A DNA stretch of 64,000 nt from Cryptomeria japonica (taxonomy: Eukaryota; Streptophyta; Pinopsida; Cupressales; Cupressaceae): positions 103,583,897-103,647,896 of the forward strand of contig NC_081407.1 in assembly GCF_030272615.1 (NCBI RefSeq), read 5' to 3'. The notes under the pieces were generated by a model. The model searched no databases. It worked only from the letters and a program-made list of their open reading frames with translations, and was not told the DNA's origin. This document shows positions 44,594 through 56,753 of the stretch, in pieces; within the stretch, counting starts at the first letter, position 1, and every line of letters starts with the position of its first letter. A program made the translations under genes and the position numbers.

Positions 44594-46060
44594 TGTAGAC
44601 GTATAAAAATGACCATATTCCTAAATGAATATTTAATGTTCATTTTATTCACATTCCTCTATTTAGTTAAATCTAATTTAATTAAATCACCCACATTCTT
44701 CTATTTAATTAAATAAATTATTCAATTTATTTATTTAAATTCACTTAAGCCCTTTACATCATTTAATTGAATAAATCATTTTATTCAATTAAATCCCTTC
44801 TCTCTACTTATTAATTAAATTAACATTTAATTAAATAGTTTATCCCAATTAAATAAATCTAATTTATTTAATCCCCAATTTGCAACCAAATTGAAATAAA
44901 GTAATTTATCCTATTATCCCTCACCCACTTGCATTTTCCTACATCTCCCACTTGCATCCTAACCCTATTCCTAATTTCTTCTAGGATCCATCTAATCTTA
45001 ATCAATTAGCCTAGACCCATCCATTATCCCATTTCCCTAAATTTGAGGTCACTTCTCAAATTTGGAGTAAAGTCTTCAAAAGGCATTAAAGCCTTTATGC
45101 CTTCAACAAGCCAACTTGTTGAATACTCCCAAATTTGGAAGGACTCTTACAAATTTGTCCCCAAAGTCTTCAAACCATTAATGGTTAACTAACCCTTAGT
45201 GGTATGGTTAGAGACTTTTTGACTAACTTAACCTTCTTCTAACCCAGGGGTCTCATCAAGCATTCCTTGCGTTGACCATAGTTATCCCTTTAACCTTTGC
45301 ACAAGACTTTATCCTTTGGGTAAAAGCTTTATCCATTGGATAACCCTAACCTAACCTTAACCCTTACCTTATAAGGTAACCATGAGGTCTTCTCAAGCAT
45401 TTAATGCTTCTTACCTCTCCTCTCAAGCAGTCTTATGTTGACAATTGTCACCATTTCATTGGTGAAAATTGTAAACATGAATTGATAACTTTCAATCCTG
45501 ACCCTTAATTAACTCCTTCAATCTTGACATTCCATTGCCCTATTTTCCCTATAAATAGAGCTCTCATTCCTCCATTTCAAAGATCATCCAAGCTTTTAGT
45601 ATCTCACTTATGCTCAATTTTATCAATACATCTAGCCTCTCTTTATAATAGGAATTAATCTAATAAGTATTTTAGAGTATTTCTATTATCATTAGCTTAA
45701 ATCATTAACCACTATATCATGTTAGGATAGTATTGCTACTAACCTTGTCATCTTATGAACTAGTTTAACTCATTTGTAGAATCATGCATAAATAGGATGC
45801 ATTTCATGTTAAAATCAATCTAAAGCATCCCTCGTTCTTGCATTTGTCATCCCTAAGTCACTTTACTTAGTGATCTGAGAGCAAAGGCATTGGCTTGAGG
45901 GATCTTGTGAGATAGAGAACCATGGAACCTACCTTGGGAAGTTGACTCATTCTTCATGACTCCATAACTTGCACCAAGCAGCCTTGTGGGTGTGTGGACA
46001 AGCCCCTTGGACATCATTTTTTACATTTTGAGTTTCATAGCCCCGCTTTTCCTGCATATA
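44594..46060 (+). repeat. 3' LTR of element B
   Basis: 1467 bp, TGTAGACG to CTGCATATA (terminal CA mutated to TA), followed by the GTATG duplication. TATA box at 45550-45558. It matches the 5' LTR but lacks the plastid insert. Confidence 0.93.
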
Positions 46061-46065
46061 GTATG
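46061..46065. repeat. Target duplication, right copy, of element B
   Basis: GTATG, identical to 25683-25687. Confidence 0.85.
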
Positions 46066-46655
46066 TATCTTCTTGATATGGAGTTCGTGGCTTACTTGTT
46101 ATTATTGACATTTCAGTTGATATGTGTAGACCTGGATGTGCTTCATTTAGGAGATGGTTTATCATGATGCTATGCAGCGCTTGGTATCATGGTTCAGTGG
46201 GAGCTTTTAGCTGTGATGCATATTCACCATGTTGGATGGTGGATGATCTTCTTTGTGTGCATATGTTAGAGGATGTCTTAGATCCTGTTGTTGCAGAAGG
46301 GTTCTCTTGTATTTATGGGTACATTGTTAGGATATGTTTGCATCTTGAGGACTAACAGAGTTCCTGGTATAGATGTGGTTTTATGCTTTTATTTGACATA
46401 TTTATCCTTGTTGTTTGGATGGATTATATTATGCCATTGTACACTCTTGATGTGCATTTAGAGTTTTGGCATGATATGGTTATTCGATATGTTCATATGG
46501 ATAATGCTATCTGTTTGTGATGGATTAGATCATGTTTTTATGTTTATGTTCCTGATTCCGTTGTTGGAGTTTTGACATTGATCTTGGTGGTTCTCTTTGT
46601 ATTGAGTGTGTGATCATTTTCTTGATACTTCATGATGATGCTATGTTACTGTTTA
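46066..46655. other. Repeat J, middle part
   Basis: T/G-rich DNA that continues the sequence left of element B and ends at element C. No gene or terminal motif recognised. Confidence 0.4.
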
Positions 46656-47445
46656 TGGTAAAAATGGAAACAACAATGTTGAAAGACTAAATGAATCCAA
46701 CCACAAAACCCTAGCCTAACAACAACAAAGATCCACCATAACCTATAAAGATTACCTAAGTCAATGCAAATCAACGAAATCACAAAGATTATACCATCAC
46801 ATATCCAATAGGGTTTGGATATCCATTGATCTTTCTTGATATATTTGATCTCAGATTTTATATGTGCACAAGAGCTCAACAAAGAACAGAAATGTGATTG
46901 CAAGTAGGCCTGATCGCATATGAAAGTTTGAATGCTAGAATGCTTGGGAGATTGATTAGTTGAATAGTTGAGGTTTGATAATGAAGGAAGCATCTCCTTA
47001 TATAGAAGACACTATAAGAAATGGAGGGATAAGATTGAGAGGTGTAAAAGATAAATGATCGCCTAGGATTAGAGGGTGGGTAGAGAAAATAAGAAAATAA
47101 TGAGAGGGGTAGGTAGTGTAGGAATTAAGAGATGAATGACATGTGTCATGGGTATAAAATGATAATGAATTGATTAAATAAATAAAGGATTATTTAATTA
47201 ATAGAGGATTATTTAATTAATAGATGAAGTGGGATCAATTAAATAAATAAAAGTATTTATTATATTTAGGAAAGGACAATTTAAATAAATAAAGGTATTT
47301 ATTTAAATGAGGAAAGGCTTCAAAGAGGATAAATGAATTAATTAAATAAATAAAGATTAATTTAATTAATAGAAGAATTGGGCTTAAATAATTAAATAAA
47401 TAAAAATATTTATTTAATTAAACAGGACAATTTTAGGTGTTTACA
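46656..47445 (-). repeat. 3' LTR of element C
   Basis: TGGTAAAAATGG to GTTTACA on plus, followed by the complement of the polypurine tract. It matches 62098-62882 with small indels. A minus-strand TATATAAGG occurs near 47000. AT-rich stretch 47180-47420. Confidence 0.88.
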
Positions 47446-47459
47446 TTTTGCCCCTCTTT
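47446..47459 (-). other. Polypurine tract of element C
   Basis: The minus strand reads AAAGAGGGGCAAAA directly before the LTR start TGTAAACACC. It is identical to the tract of element B. Confidence 0.85.
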
Positions 47460-47690
47460 GCGACAATGCAGCTTCTCGTGTTGTTTCAAAGAAGATAAGA
47501 TAAATTGATACAAAGTTGCCCCAAGATGGGAATGATATGCCCCCTAGAGAGATTGGATGAATATGTCAGAAAAGATCATAGACAGTCTCTTGATAAGAAA
47601 GAAAGGCTAGAATAGACTGACAAGATAGGATAGAGTGACAGAGTCACGGGATAAAGAAGACTGACTTGGGAAACTAGGGCTAGGGTAGTC

Positions 47691-47697
47691 TATAAGA
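47691..47697 (+). promoter_or_regulatory. Candidate TATA box of the antisense PMD gene, element C
   Basis: TATAAGA, 98 bp before the exon 1 ATG. The second copy has the same sequence 98 bp before its ATG (63128). Confidence 0.5.
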
Positions 47698-47788
47698 TAG
47701 ACTACAAGGGAAAACATCCTCATCGTCATCCACACACCTAAGAGATCATTGTGCGGAGAGAGTAGAGAGTAGTTAGCAGTCAGCAACG

Positions 47789-47854
47789 ATGGCATTGGTG
47801 CACAAATTCGATCACGTTCGCCAATATAAGAGGCCAGCAAATGCAAGAGAGCCA
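47789..47854 (+). pseudogene. Antisense PMD gene of element C, exon 1
   Basis: Twenty-two codons, MALVHKFDHVRQYKRPANAR then EP, with donor GTGAGTACC at 47855. It is homologous to exon 1 of element B in sequence and phase, and to the orphan exon at 63226. It lies 344 bp from the 3' LTR on the strand opposite to gag-pol. The exon itself is open. Confidence 0.75.
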
Positions 47855-47980
47855 GTGAGTACCACAAAACCTCCTTGTACCTTGTTGCATTAATTGTTGT
47901 CATAAATGAATGTCATGTAGGGTAATCAATATGCATTAGGTAGGTCTAAAAGAAATGTCAAGTGGGGGGAAAACGTTAAG

Positions 47981-48225
47981 GTGCATCTATGTTGGTTCCA
48001 GGCGCATCTAGGTAGGCTAGGCATGTCTCTGTTTGTGTCACGTGCATCTATGGTTTCAAAGGAGTCTGTGTCCAATACGAGTGCATCTGTGTTGTGCAGG
48101 CATGTTTATGTAGGACAAACATGTTTGTGTAGAGTAGAGGCACATCTATGTGTTTTAGGTGCATCTGTGCAGAGTAGGCACATTTATGAAGTATATAAGC
48201 ATGTTTGTGTCATGAATGCGCGTTT
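47981..48225 (+). repeat. Intron array of element C: GCATCTATG-like core, ~20-bp period
   Basis: Thirteen cores (GTGCATCT, GCGCATCT, GCACATCT, GCATGTTT, GCGCGTTT) start near 47981, 48002, 48021, 48042, 48060, 48081, 48100, 48119, 48140, 48159, 48178, 48199 and 48218, mean step about 19.75. CACATCTATG at 48141 equals the element-sense leader core exactly. Confidence 0.82.
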
Positions 48226-48269
48226 ATGTCTTCAAGGTCAAATCAGCGGTTCTATGATAAACATACGTT

Positions 48270-48760
48270 GCCGATTGGATAAGCTACTAAGAGGATACAC
48301 TCAAGCAGGTCCTCTAGGGAAGACTAGAATAAGAGATAGGGCTAGGATTGACAATTCTGTGATAGAACATACGTTGCCAATCAGGAAACTACTCAAGAGG
48401 ATACACTCAAGAAGAGGCCCTAGGATAGGATAGAGCGAGGCACTTTGTGATGAACAAGGAGTACCATAAGAAATTGACAATTATGTGATAGAACATACTT
48501 TGTCAATTGGATAAGCTACTCAAGAGGATACACTCAAGTAGGTTCCCTAAAAGATAAGATAAAAGAAACACTTTGTGATGAATAGGGAGTACTACTAGGA
48601 TAGAGTGCCATATGATAGATACAAGCACTAGGATAAAAAAAGAAGCAATTTGTGATGAACAAGGAGTACCACTAGGATAGAGTGCCATATGATAGATATA
48701 AGCACTAAGATAAAAAAGAAACACTTTGTGATGAACAGGGAGTACTACTAGGATTGACAC
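48270..48760. repeat. ~70-bp tandem repeats in PMD intron, element C
   Basis: Copies of ACTTTGTGATGAACA, GGGAGTACTACTAGGATA, GTGCCATATGATAGATA and AGCACTAGGATAAAA in series (48435-48760). They are preceded by a related set with GATAGAACATACGTTGCC and AAGAGGATACACTCAAG (48260-48545). Confidence 0.85.
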
Positions 48761-48784
48761 GGTTGATTTTCTTGACTGCGGGAG

Positions 48785-50637
48785 GACCTACCTATGTTGG
48801 AGTCACGGGAGTGATTCCCTTCGACTCAGAGCTTAAAACCAGAGCTGACATTTGAGGATAGAGAAGCAGTTGAGATCATGGGACTGTGATACATTATGTA
48901 TGTGCCTAAGTTTCAGGCGAACATGGGATTGCTGACTGCATTAGCTAAGGGATGGCACTCAGAGACATGTATGTTTTATTTGCCGATGGGTGAGATGAAA
49001 GTCACCTTAGAGGATGTTTACAGGATACTGAGGATACGGATCGATGGGGAGTTGGTTCCTTAGGATTGAGAGAGAGACAGGGATGCACTGAGACAAGTGT
49101 TTCAGAATCCAGGACTGGAGATGAGGGCAGGACATGTGGCTTGGGATACCATGATAGTGACAGGATTGACGCTACCGAGGGTGTTGGCAGGAGTAATCAG
49201 TGGGTTCCTATGTTCGGACAGGGCAACACAAGGGTTGCCAGTGGCATGGGGGAGGACACTAGAGACATTGGTGACTGAACACACTAGGTTTGCATGGGGA
49301 CCGTGTTTGTTGGCACACGTGTATTATGAGTTGTATCAGTTTGTATATCATGGATCAACAGGATTAGGATACAAAGTGACATTACTACAGGTATGGGCAT
49401 ATGAGCATCTGTCGGTTACACGATCGATGCATTTTAGGGGAAGAGGACATGGGTGTAGCTATGTGCATCTGTATGATATGATTATTTCTCAGCCATGGAT
49501 TGGGAGGCTAGATTATTGGCATCAGGTTATGGATGAGATATATAGCGTAATATGGAGGCCTTACTTAGACTATCAAGAGTGGGAGGATGATGTAGTGGAT
49601 CTACCATATGTGTTCAGGAGCAAGTATCTGATTGGTTAGACACCATATATTATTGAGAGGCACTTGATAGGTAGGGTATGTAGGCAGCTTGGTAGGATAC
49701 AATAGACTCCATGGGGGTCGAGGATGTATGCACAGATGGTGAGGGATCAGGTGCATTTAGGGCCATTACTTTCGTATGATCAAGCTGTGACATAGATGCA
49801 GGAGATGGTTCCCATTCCTTGGGACATATGGGTTGATATGGAGGATGCAGGGATGGATGCAGAGTATAGTGCATATTGGGTAGAGCATCCATTTCCAAGA
49901 CTGACAGATCTAGGGGAGCCGATGTAGGGAGATGGTGGAGGCGATGGAGATGATACTGGAGATGGTAGAGGTAGAGGTTGATGGCGAAGGCGAGGCGCAG
50001 TGGCAGAGAGGAGGGTAGCTCAGATAAGAGAGGGTGGAAAGATAGGCTCATGTAGTGAGGGGTAGAGGTGGATTGCCACTACAGGTGCCAGCAGCATGAG
50101 TTCTCAGATAGGGACAAGGACAGGAGTAGCCACAAGGACAGGGTGAAGGGAGAGAGGAGGAGGATGAGATACTATCCTTGAGGGAGATCTGCTAGGGACA
50201 GGCAGGTCAGATCCAAGATCTAGAGAGGGATATGGCTAGGCCCAGGAGACAGCTGAGGGACACTGAGTGGGAGAGGGATCAGGTTATTCAGCTCTATATA
50301 GAGGCTGAGACAGCACTAAGGGGCAGGCAGACAAGCACCAGAGGACACAAGGGCCAGATACGCCAATATTCTATGGGCAGAGGAGGAGATAGGCTACTAG
50401 AGAGACCTATACTATGGAGTGTTGCCACCAGATCAGCGAGCTAGGAGTTTTCGGAGACCATCGCGGATGGTGACGACCTCTGGAGAGAGAGACAGGAGAT
50501 AGGCATCTAGTGGTGGGGTCATGGGTCCTCCACCACCACTAGATAGAGGGGGCAGGAGAGATGATCCTAGGGAGGGTCCTTCCACGACTCAGACTCTATC
50601 GAGGCTAGCTGGTTCTGAGGGAGAGAGTTCATCATAG
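48785..50637 (+). pseudogene. Antisense plant mobile domain gene of element C, exon 2
   Basis: One frame from 48785 to 49639, interrupted only by stops: LKPELTFEDREAVEIMGL, then YIMYVPKFQANMGLLTALAK (~48895), GEMKVTLEDVYRILRI, and the 180-codon open part 49097-49639. That part contains VLAGVISGFLCSDRA, LLQVWAYEHLSVTRS and VIWRPYLDYQEWEDD, the PMD signatures in the same order as element B. After 49640 the domain continues (PYIIERHLIGRVCRQLG) into a Gly/Asp/Arg-rich region and a helical segment (RQLRDTEWERDQVIQLYIEA, ~50250). A TAG ends the likely frame at 50635. At least five nonsense codons and later frame changes kill it. The role of PMD proteins in transposons is not established. Confidence 0.83.
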
Positions 50638-52369
50638 CCTTAGAGGGCTCCCTATGTATCAGTGTTGTACCATTTTGTATGATGATGTAGACACCTTTGG
50701 GTGATTGTAGCCATATGTATTTTGACATCCTTGTATCATGACACTTATGATTTTGATACATATATATATATATATATATAAGATGATTCATCCTTGCGAC
50801 AGCTATATGCATGTGTACCTATGAGATGTATGTTTATATGTGATGCATGTTTATGATATGGATGCAAATATGTACATGATGAAATGCAATATTTTTGTTC
50901 TTTTATGTTTTTAATATGTTATGCATGATGCAAATGTGAATGTATGAAATGCAAATGAATATGATAATGCAAATGACTATTAATATGATGAGAATGTAAA
51001 ATGTGTTAACATGTGTTGTGTGCAAGAAGTGATGCAATTGTGATATCTATATGTATGTATGAAATGCTAATATGTGGTAATGCAGGTGCAAACTACATGG
51101 AATGTAGACATTTTTGGCGTGTCATTATACTCAGTCATGTGATAGCGGGCTACACGGACTCGAGAAGGACAATGAAGGTCAATCAAGAAAGGGGGGTGAA
51201 AGATAAAAGATATGGAAGTGAAAAAGCTTCTTGTGCTATTATCATCATTGAGCTTTATTATGACAAATAGGTGATGACAATCCAGGTATATGTTCGAACC
51301 GGAAAGTCATTGTACCCATTTGCAAGGAGATCATAAAGTCACAAACAAGGAATGCCCCAGTTCATACCAGACTCTCAATGTCCTCATATCCTTGGACAAG
51401 TTGTAGCATTACTAAGAGACAATCCACAGACAACAAAGAAAAATAGGTGGCGATACCCCATCCTTGCCTTTCTAGTCAAAGACATCCTGGAGATAAAATC
51501 TCTAGTCAGAGACATCCCGAAAAAGCTAAAAGACATGTCACCAAAAGATAAAATCAAAAGAAAACCAAGACTTGACACCAATATCCATTGTAGTCCTCAA
51601 GTTTAGTGTCTCTTGTCACTTGTATAAGTTTTTTTTATTGTGGTCACAATGTTTACTTTCACAAAAGGATAGATAGCACTAAACCATAATGTTGTCTGAG
51701 TCTGTTGAAATATTTAATATGTTGAAGCCCATTGTTGTTGTTGTGTCTCATCTGAAACTGACTAAATCCATGAAATTGATACTTTATTGCGGAGAAGATG
51801 GAACTATTATAGATCTGTGATGCAAATGTTTCTTTATTGTGGATTGTGCACGGATAGACTGAAGGAAACTAGAAGAAACTGTACTTCTCAGAACGTGTGA
51901 TGTTCTCAATTCCACACCCATCACTAGACTTAGGATTTGCCTTAGCCACAGATAGGAGTTGATTTATTATGGATGGAAAGGTTGTGAGTGTGTGCAAAGT
52001 GAAAGGATGGAAATGAATCCTGAAGGAGGGAGGAGCAATGTCTCTATGCATGGCGTCGGTGACCCGATTTTCACCATGGTACTTGCCCAGGGCGCCACCG
52101 AAGTGGTTTTCACTATTGGACGGATTTATTTCTCTTTACTTTTTTTATTTTTCAATTTTTTTGTGTCACAAGGCTCCCATTTGTCAGGTTTTCACCAAGT
52201 AACGATTTTTTATATATTTATGATTTTTTTTAATTTTTTTTTGTATTTTTTTTTTTAAAAAAAAAATTATTTTTTTATTTATTTTTATTTTTATTTTTAT
52301 TTTTATTTTTTTTTTTGTATTTTTGAATTAGGATATTGTGAAGAGCTATGTGTAAAACCGGCGAAGGTG
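50638..52369 (-). other. 3' region of element C between integrase and PMD gene
   Basis: Contains (TA)n at 50759-50781, ATG-rich DNA to 51080, an 84-codon plus-strand frame (51352-51606) without a recognised domain, and a T-rich tract at 52136-52320. No domain-bearing gene was recognised. Confidence 0.5.
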
Positions 52370-53700
52370 CATGTTGTTGATAGGATCCTCCAAAGGTTCG
52401 CCCTTTGTGGTTGATAGGTGATAAGCATCAAATCCATAGACTATTGTGATGATGTAAGGACCAAGCCAATTTGGTTTGAACTTGCCCTTCTTCTCTTTGT
52501 CTTGCTGATTTTTTAGGATTTTCTTTGAGAACTAAGTCACCCACCTCAAATGTGTGAGGCTTCACCTTGTGATTGTAACTACGCCTCATTCATTGTTGAT
52601 AAGCCTTGAGATGGTTAAAAGAAGTTTGTCTTTGTTCATCCAATAGTTCAAGTTCTTGTAAACGAGAGACCCTATAGTCTTCATCATTGATAATGTTGTG
52701 CAAAGAGACTCGTAAAGATGGTTACTCAAGCTCAATAGGTAAGATAGCTTAGACGCCATAGACAAGTGAATAAGGTGTGACTCCTGTAGGTGTGCGAACA
52801 CTTGTGCGGTAAGCCCAAAGTGCAGGATTAAGTTGGATATGCCAATTTTGACCAGTGTCATCGACTGTCTTTTTGAGGATTTTAAGAATAGTTTTATTAG
52901 ACACCTCAACTTGACCATTACCTTGAGGGTAATAGGGAGTGGAGAAATGATGGGTAATATGGAAGCGATCACAAAGTTCACGAACATCATGGTTTTTGAA
53001 GGGATGTTTGTTATCAGTGATAATGGAAAGAGGAATATCATACCGACAAATGATATAGTTGAGAATGAATGTAGCAATTTGTTTTCCAATAACTTATGTA
53101 AGAGGCACGACTTCAATCCATTTTGTGAAATACTCTGTGGTAGTGATAATGAATTTGTGGCCATTGGAAGAAGGAGGGTGAATCTTGCCTATGAGATTGA
53201 GTCTACACTGATAAAAGGGCTAAGGAGTCTCAATCGATTGAAGTTATTGTGTTGGTGCATGAATAAGGTCTCCATGGATTTGGCATTGCTTACATTCCTT
53301 GACAAGTTGATATGAATCTTTTTCCATATTGGGCCAGTAATATCCAATCCTGATGAGTTTCTTGGCTAAGGTAGGATCACTAGAATGTGGACCACATATA
53401 CCTTCATGAACTTCATGTAACGCAATCTGAGCTTTGTCCCTTTCTAAACATCTAAGAAAAGTTCCATCTAGACCTCGACGGTATAGGATATCGGCTATAA
53501 TGAAATATCAGGAAGATTGGCGAATGAAAGTGTGGCATTGGTTGTTGGATAAGTCAGGAAGAAGGGTGTTGTTACGAAGGTATGTGAAAATGGAACCATA
53601 TAATTGGGAATCAGGACCAACGACACATATCATCTCAGTAGGAGTGATCTCATATGAGGGAACCAAAAGGTTGTCCACCAAGAACTCATAGCGGGTTTCA
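52370..53700 (-). pseudogene. Integrase of element C
   Basis: The true frame is not the longest open one. It reads FIITTTEYFTKWIEVVPLT, SIITDNKHPFKNHDVREL (~53020), HHFSTPYYPQGNGQVEVSNK (~52920), PALWAYRTSVRTPTGVTPY and FEVGDLVLKENPK (~52540). The second and third catalytic acids are visible. The position matching the first Asp of element B (GLDLV) reads LNLI. It is broken by several stops. The 192-codon frame at 53164-52586 is a shadow in another phase. Confidence 0.82.
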
Positions 53701-53739
53701 TTTTGCGATAGATCGATCAGGGAAGCAATAGTAGCTATG

Positions 53740-54500
53740 ACATTTGTGGCTCAATTCTGCTCTCTTAGTATCTGCTCAAAGGTTTTTTTTGTGAAATATT
53801 GCTTGAAGTCATCTACCATTTTCTTGTAAGGCATTAATTTTTCATCCTTTGTTTGGTAGTCATTTGTTGCTTGACGAATTACCAATTGAGAGTCCCCAAA
53901 AACATGAAGTTCCTGGATCTTCCACTGAACTGCAAACTGTAATCCAGTTGTTAAAGCCTCGTATTCTACTATGTTATTAGTGCATGGAAATGAAAATCAG
54001 TATGATTTGGGAATGGAATCTCCTTGAGGTGTGATAAAGAGGATGTCATCTCCTACACCATGCTACGTGTATGAGCCATCAAAGTACAGTTGCCAAGGAT
54101 TTGTGTGTGATACCGTCAAGATGGATTCATTTGGAAACTCTGAAATTAGAGGAGCATCATCTATCATGGGTGCATCTGCTAACTGAACTGTGATAGCTTT
54201 TCCCTTTATTGCTTTTCTATCCACATATTCAATGTCGAATTCACCCAATAGCATCACCCATTTGGCTAGTCAGCCATTAAGTGTTGTCTTATTGAGAAGA
54301 TACTTCAATGGATCAATCCTTTCTGACCAACTTAGTTTTATGAGTTAGCATGTAATGTCATAATTTATGCGAAGAAAAAACCACAACGAGACATGCACGC
54401 TCAATTGGTGTGTAGTTTATCTCATAACCAACCAAAGTACGACTGATGTAATAGACTGCCTTTTCTTTGCCTGCAACATATTGTTGTGCTAAGAGTGCCC
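53740..54500 (-). pseudogene. Dual RNase H of element C
   Basis: 54500-54260: the end of the regular RNase H, with YYISRTLVGYEINYTPIERA. 54257-54063: GEFDIEYVDRKAIKGKAI and the start of the archaeal-type domain, LYFDGSYT, after which stops intervene. NNIVEYEALTTGLQFAV and LHVFGDSQLVI follow (about 53965-53880). The arrangement matches element B, with the second RNase H between RNase H and integrase. Confidence 0.82.
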
Positions 54501-55500
54501 CCAGTGTTGTTGATGTAGCTGATATGTAAAGTAATAGTGGTTAATCTGGGACTGGTGGCATTAAGACTAGTGGATTCAGAAGATAATCTTTGAGTATCTG
54601 AAAAGCTTGTTGATAGTTATTATCCCATTTGAATTTAATGTTTTTGTGTAGCAAGTGCTGAAAAGGATGACATTTATCTACAAGTTGTGCTATGAATCTT
54701 CATATGGACTGGAGTTTTCCTTGTAAAGATCAAAGTTGACTTATATTCCTTGGTGGTGGCATTTATAGGATTGCTTTGACTTTTGTTGGATCAGATTCAA
54801 TTCCTCTTTTTGAAACAATGAATCCCAGGAGCTTCCCAGAGGTTACTCCAAAGACACATTTGTTGGGGTTTAGTCTTACTTTGTATTTTTCCAATCAATC
54901 AAAAATGACTGAAAGAATGTCCAAATGTGTATCTTTGTCTATTGATTTTTCCAAGAGGTCATCAACATAATCTTCTACAGTTACGTGCATGAGTTCATGA
55001 AAGATAGTAGTCATGGCTCATTGGTATGTAGCACCTAAATTCTTTAGCCCAAAGGGCATGACATTCCAGTAGAAAGTTCCCCAAGGCCAAGTAAATGTTA
55101 TTATGTGTTGATCCTCAGATGCAATTTTTATTTGATTGTAGCCAGAGAATACGTCCATCAAAGATAACACTATGTGACCTGTCATGAGATCTATGATCAG
55201 GCCGATGTTTGGTAATGGAAAATCATCCTTAGGACAAGCTTTGTTAATGTCACTAAAATCTGTGCATATTCTAATTTTGTGATCTAGTTTACTGACTGGT
55301 ACTAAGTTGAAGATCCATTTAGGATAATCAATTGAGCATATGAATCTGACATCCAACAAATTTTCAAGATCTACCTTGACTAATAATGCCACTTGTGGAT
55401 GCATCTTTCTTAATTTTTGTTTCACTGGCTTTGCTCCTGGTTTAACTATCAAATGATGCATTACCAAATCTGGGTCCAATCCAGGCATATCGGTGTAGGA
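54501..55500 (-). pseudogene. Reverse transcriptase of element C
   Basis: 55488-55018 is open for 156 codons: MPGLDPDLVMHHLIVKPGAK, IRICTDFSDINKACPKDDF, LSLMDVFSGYNQIKIASEDQ, MPFGLKNLGATYQ. Below it YVDD is intact (54969-54958, in VEDYVDDLLE), followed by LNPNKCVFGV. Stops break the later part. It aligns along its length with element B RT, supporting a common Tat-branch origin. Confidence 0.88.
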
Positions 55501-56740
55501 CCATGCAAAATTGATTTGTCTCTTTGTGAAGAAACTTATGAACTTCGGTCTTTCTCTTTCTGTCAGAGATTGTGCTAGAAATATGTTATGTGGAATCTCT
55601 TATGTACCAATGTTTGTTTTGATGGTCTCCTCTACTAACATAGATGATTTTTCTCTTCATATGATTTCGGGAGAATGTTGAGCCTTCCATCTTTGGGTGC
55701 CTCAAAGAGGTTTTCACCCTCAGATACATCCTTTCTCTTTACTTTTTTGGGGTCAAACAGTGCCACAATGTGGTTTTCACCGTAAAACCCATGATTTGTT
55801 TTTATTTTTACATTTTTACAACTAGAAGGCCCAACACCCTCACCAAAATATGCCACACTGTTGAGTTCCATAGTGTATCCCTCCTTATGGTCCCTAAGTG
55901 GAAGATCATCTCGTATGCCTAGATAGTCGATAAAGGATTCATTGTTTTGGAATGTGTCTAATTATACAGGTCCTTCGTGGTCCCAGTCAATAAGTTGGTG
56001 GTGAACAAGGGGAAGGCCTTCAATATTTTCAAAGTCAGCGGGTGTTAGGGTGCAGATACAATTATATTCAAGTATGTCAAGGTAGTTGTCGAGGTCATCA
56101 TTGTCACTCTCCTCATCTGTCTCGATCATGAATGAGTCTAAATTGTCATCACTAAAAGCGTATTCTGGAACGGGTGTTCTCATTCTTCATGATTTCAACC
56201 TAGAACCTCAAGACAAAGACTATGTGGGATCCTTAGGGGTTGTTTCTTGACCAACTTTGAATTTTCTATGAAATTTCTCTTCTTCTGTGAGTTCACTTGG
56301 TTCCCTGAATGTCTTGGTGAGCTCATAATCCTTGGAGGATTTTTCTAAACCCTATTCCCATCCATTGGAGTCAGTGGAATAGCAGTTCTCTTGTTAATCA
56401 TTAGAAATCATGATTTGTAGTGCTTCTTCTGATTTATGAGTGTTTACCCTGGAAGAGATAAAACCAAGCCCTTTCGAGCGTTGATTTTTAAATGTCAATT
56501 CTGGTTGAAAAGGTTGAGTGATACCTTCTTTTCTTAAGCTAAGAGGACTTTTACCATCATACCCAAACTTTTGTAAGATCTTGAATCCTTTGCCATATTT
56601 TTCACATGGTATCTTGATGTGATCTTGTGTACCATCTTCAGGGTCCTTGTAAAGCATTTTGTATAAGTCTTCTTCTTCCATTTCACCCCACTTTTGAAAT
56701 ATAGTAGGATCCCATTTTAGTGTAATGATAGATACCCATT
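55501..56740 (-). pseudogene. G-patch-like domain and acidic linker of element C
   Basis: 56681-56394 has YGKGFKILQKFGYDGKSPLS then LRKEGITQPFQPE and SKGLGF, the G-patch plan seen in element B, with the later glycines partly lost (SPLSLR). 56183-55962 is an acidic linker (DSFMIETDEESDNDDLDNYL), and 55871-55635 contains SEGENLFEAPKDGRLNILP, shared with element B. It sits between PR and RT. Confidence 0.65.
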
Positions 56741-56753
56741 TAGAAGAATGTGG

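Larger units (their letters stand above)
25688..46060 (+). mobile_element. Element B: giant Tat-type Ty3/gypsy retrotransposon with antisense PMD gene
   Basis: It is 20.4 kb including later insertions, with LTRs at 25688-27853 and 44594-46060 and GTATG target duplications. The internal order on plus is primer site, 3-kb leader with two 21-bp-phased arrays, gag, PR, G-patch, RT, RNase H, archaeal-type RNase H, integrase, 3' region. The second RNase H marks the Tat/Ogre branch. Downstream of integrase an antisense, intron-containing plant mobile domain gene fills 41013-44178. All frames are broken. Later insertions are a plastid fragment (25945-26645) and a solo LTR (35555-36704). Confidence 0.93.
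47855..48784 (+). other. Intron 1 of the element C PMD gene
   Basis: About 930 bp from GTGAGTACC to an AG at 48783-48784. It contains the GCATCTATG-core array (47981-48225) near the donor and a ~70-bp tandem repeat near the acceptor. The acceptor is the best AG that leaves exon 2 in phase 0 and is less certain than the donor. Confidence 0.6.

Noticed and set aside
47607-47903. 98-codon minus-strand frame, also at 63044-63340
   Set aside because: Both copies are antisense to the PMD promoter and exon 1 region. Their similarity comes from the repeat itself, and no domain is seen.
52586-53164. 192-codon minus-strand open frame
   Set aside because: It is a different phase of the integrase of element C. 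The true frame shows the integrase motifs despite stops.
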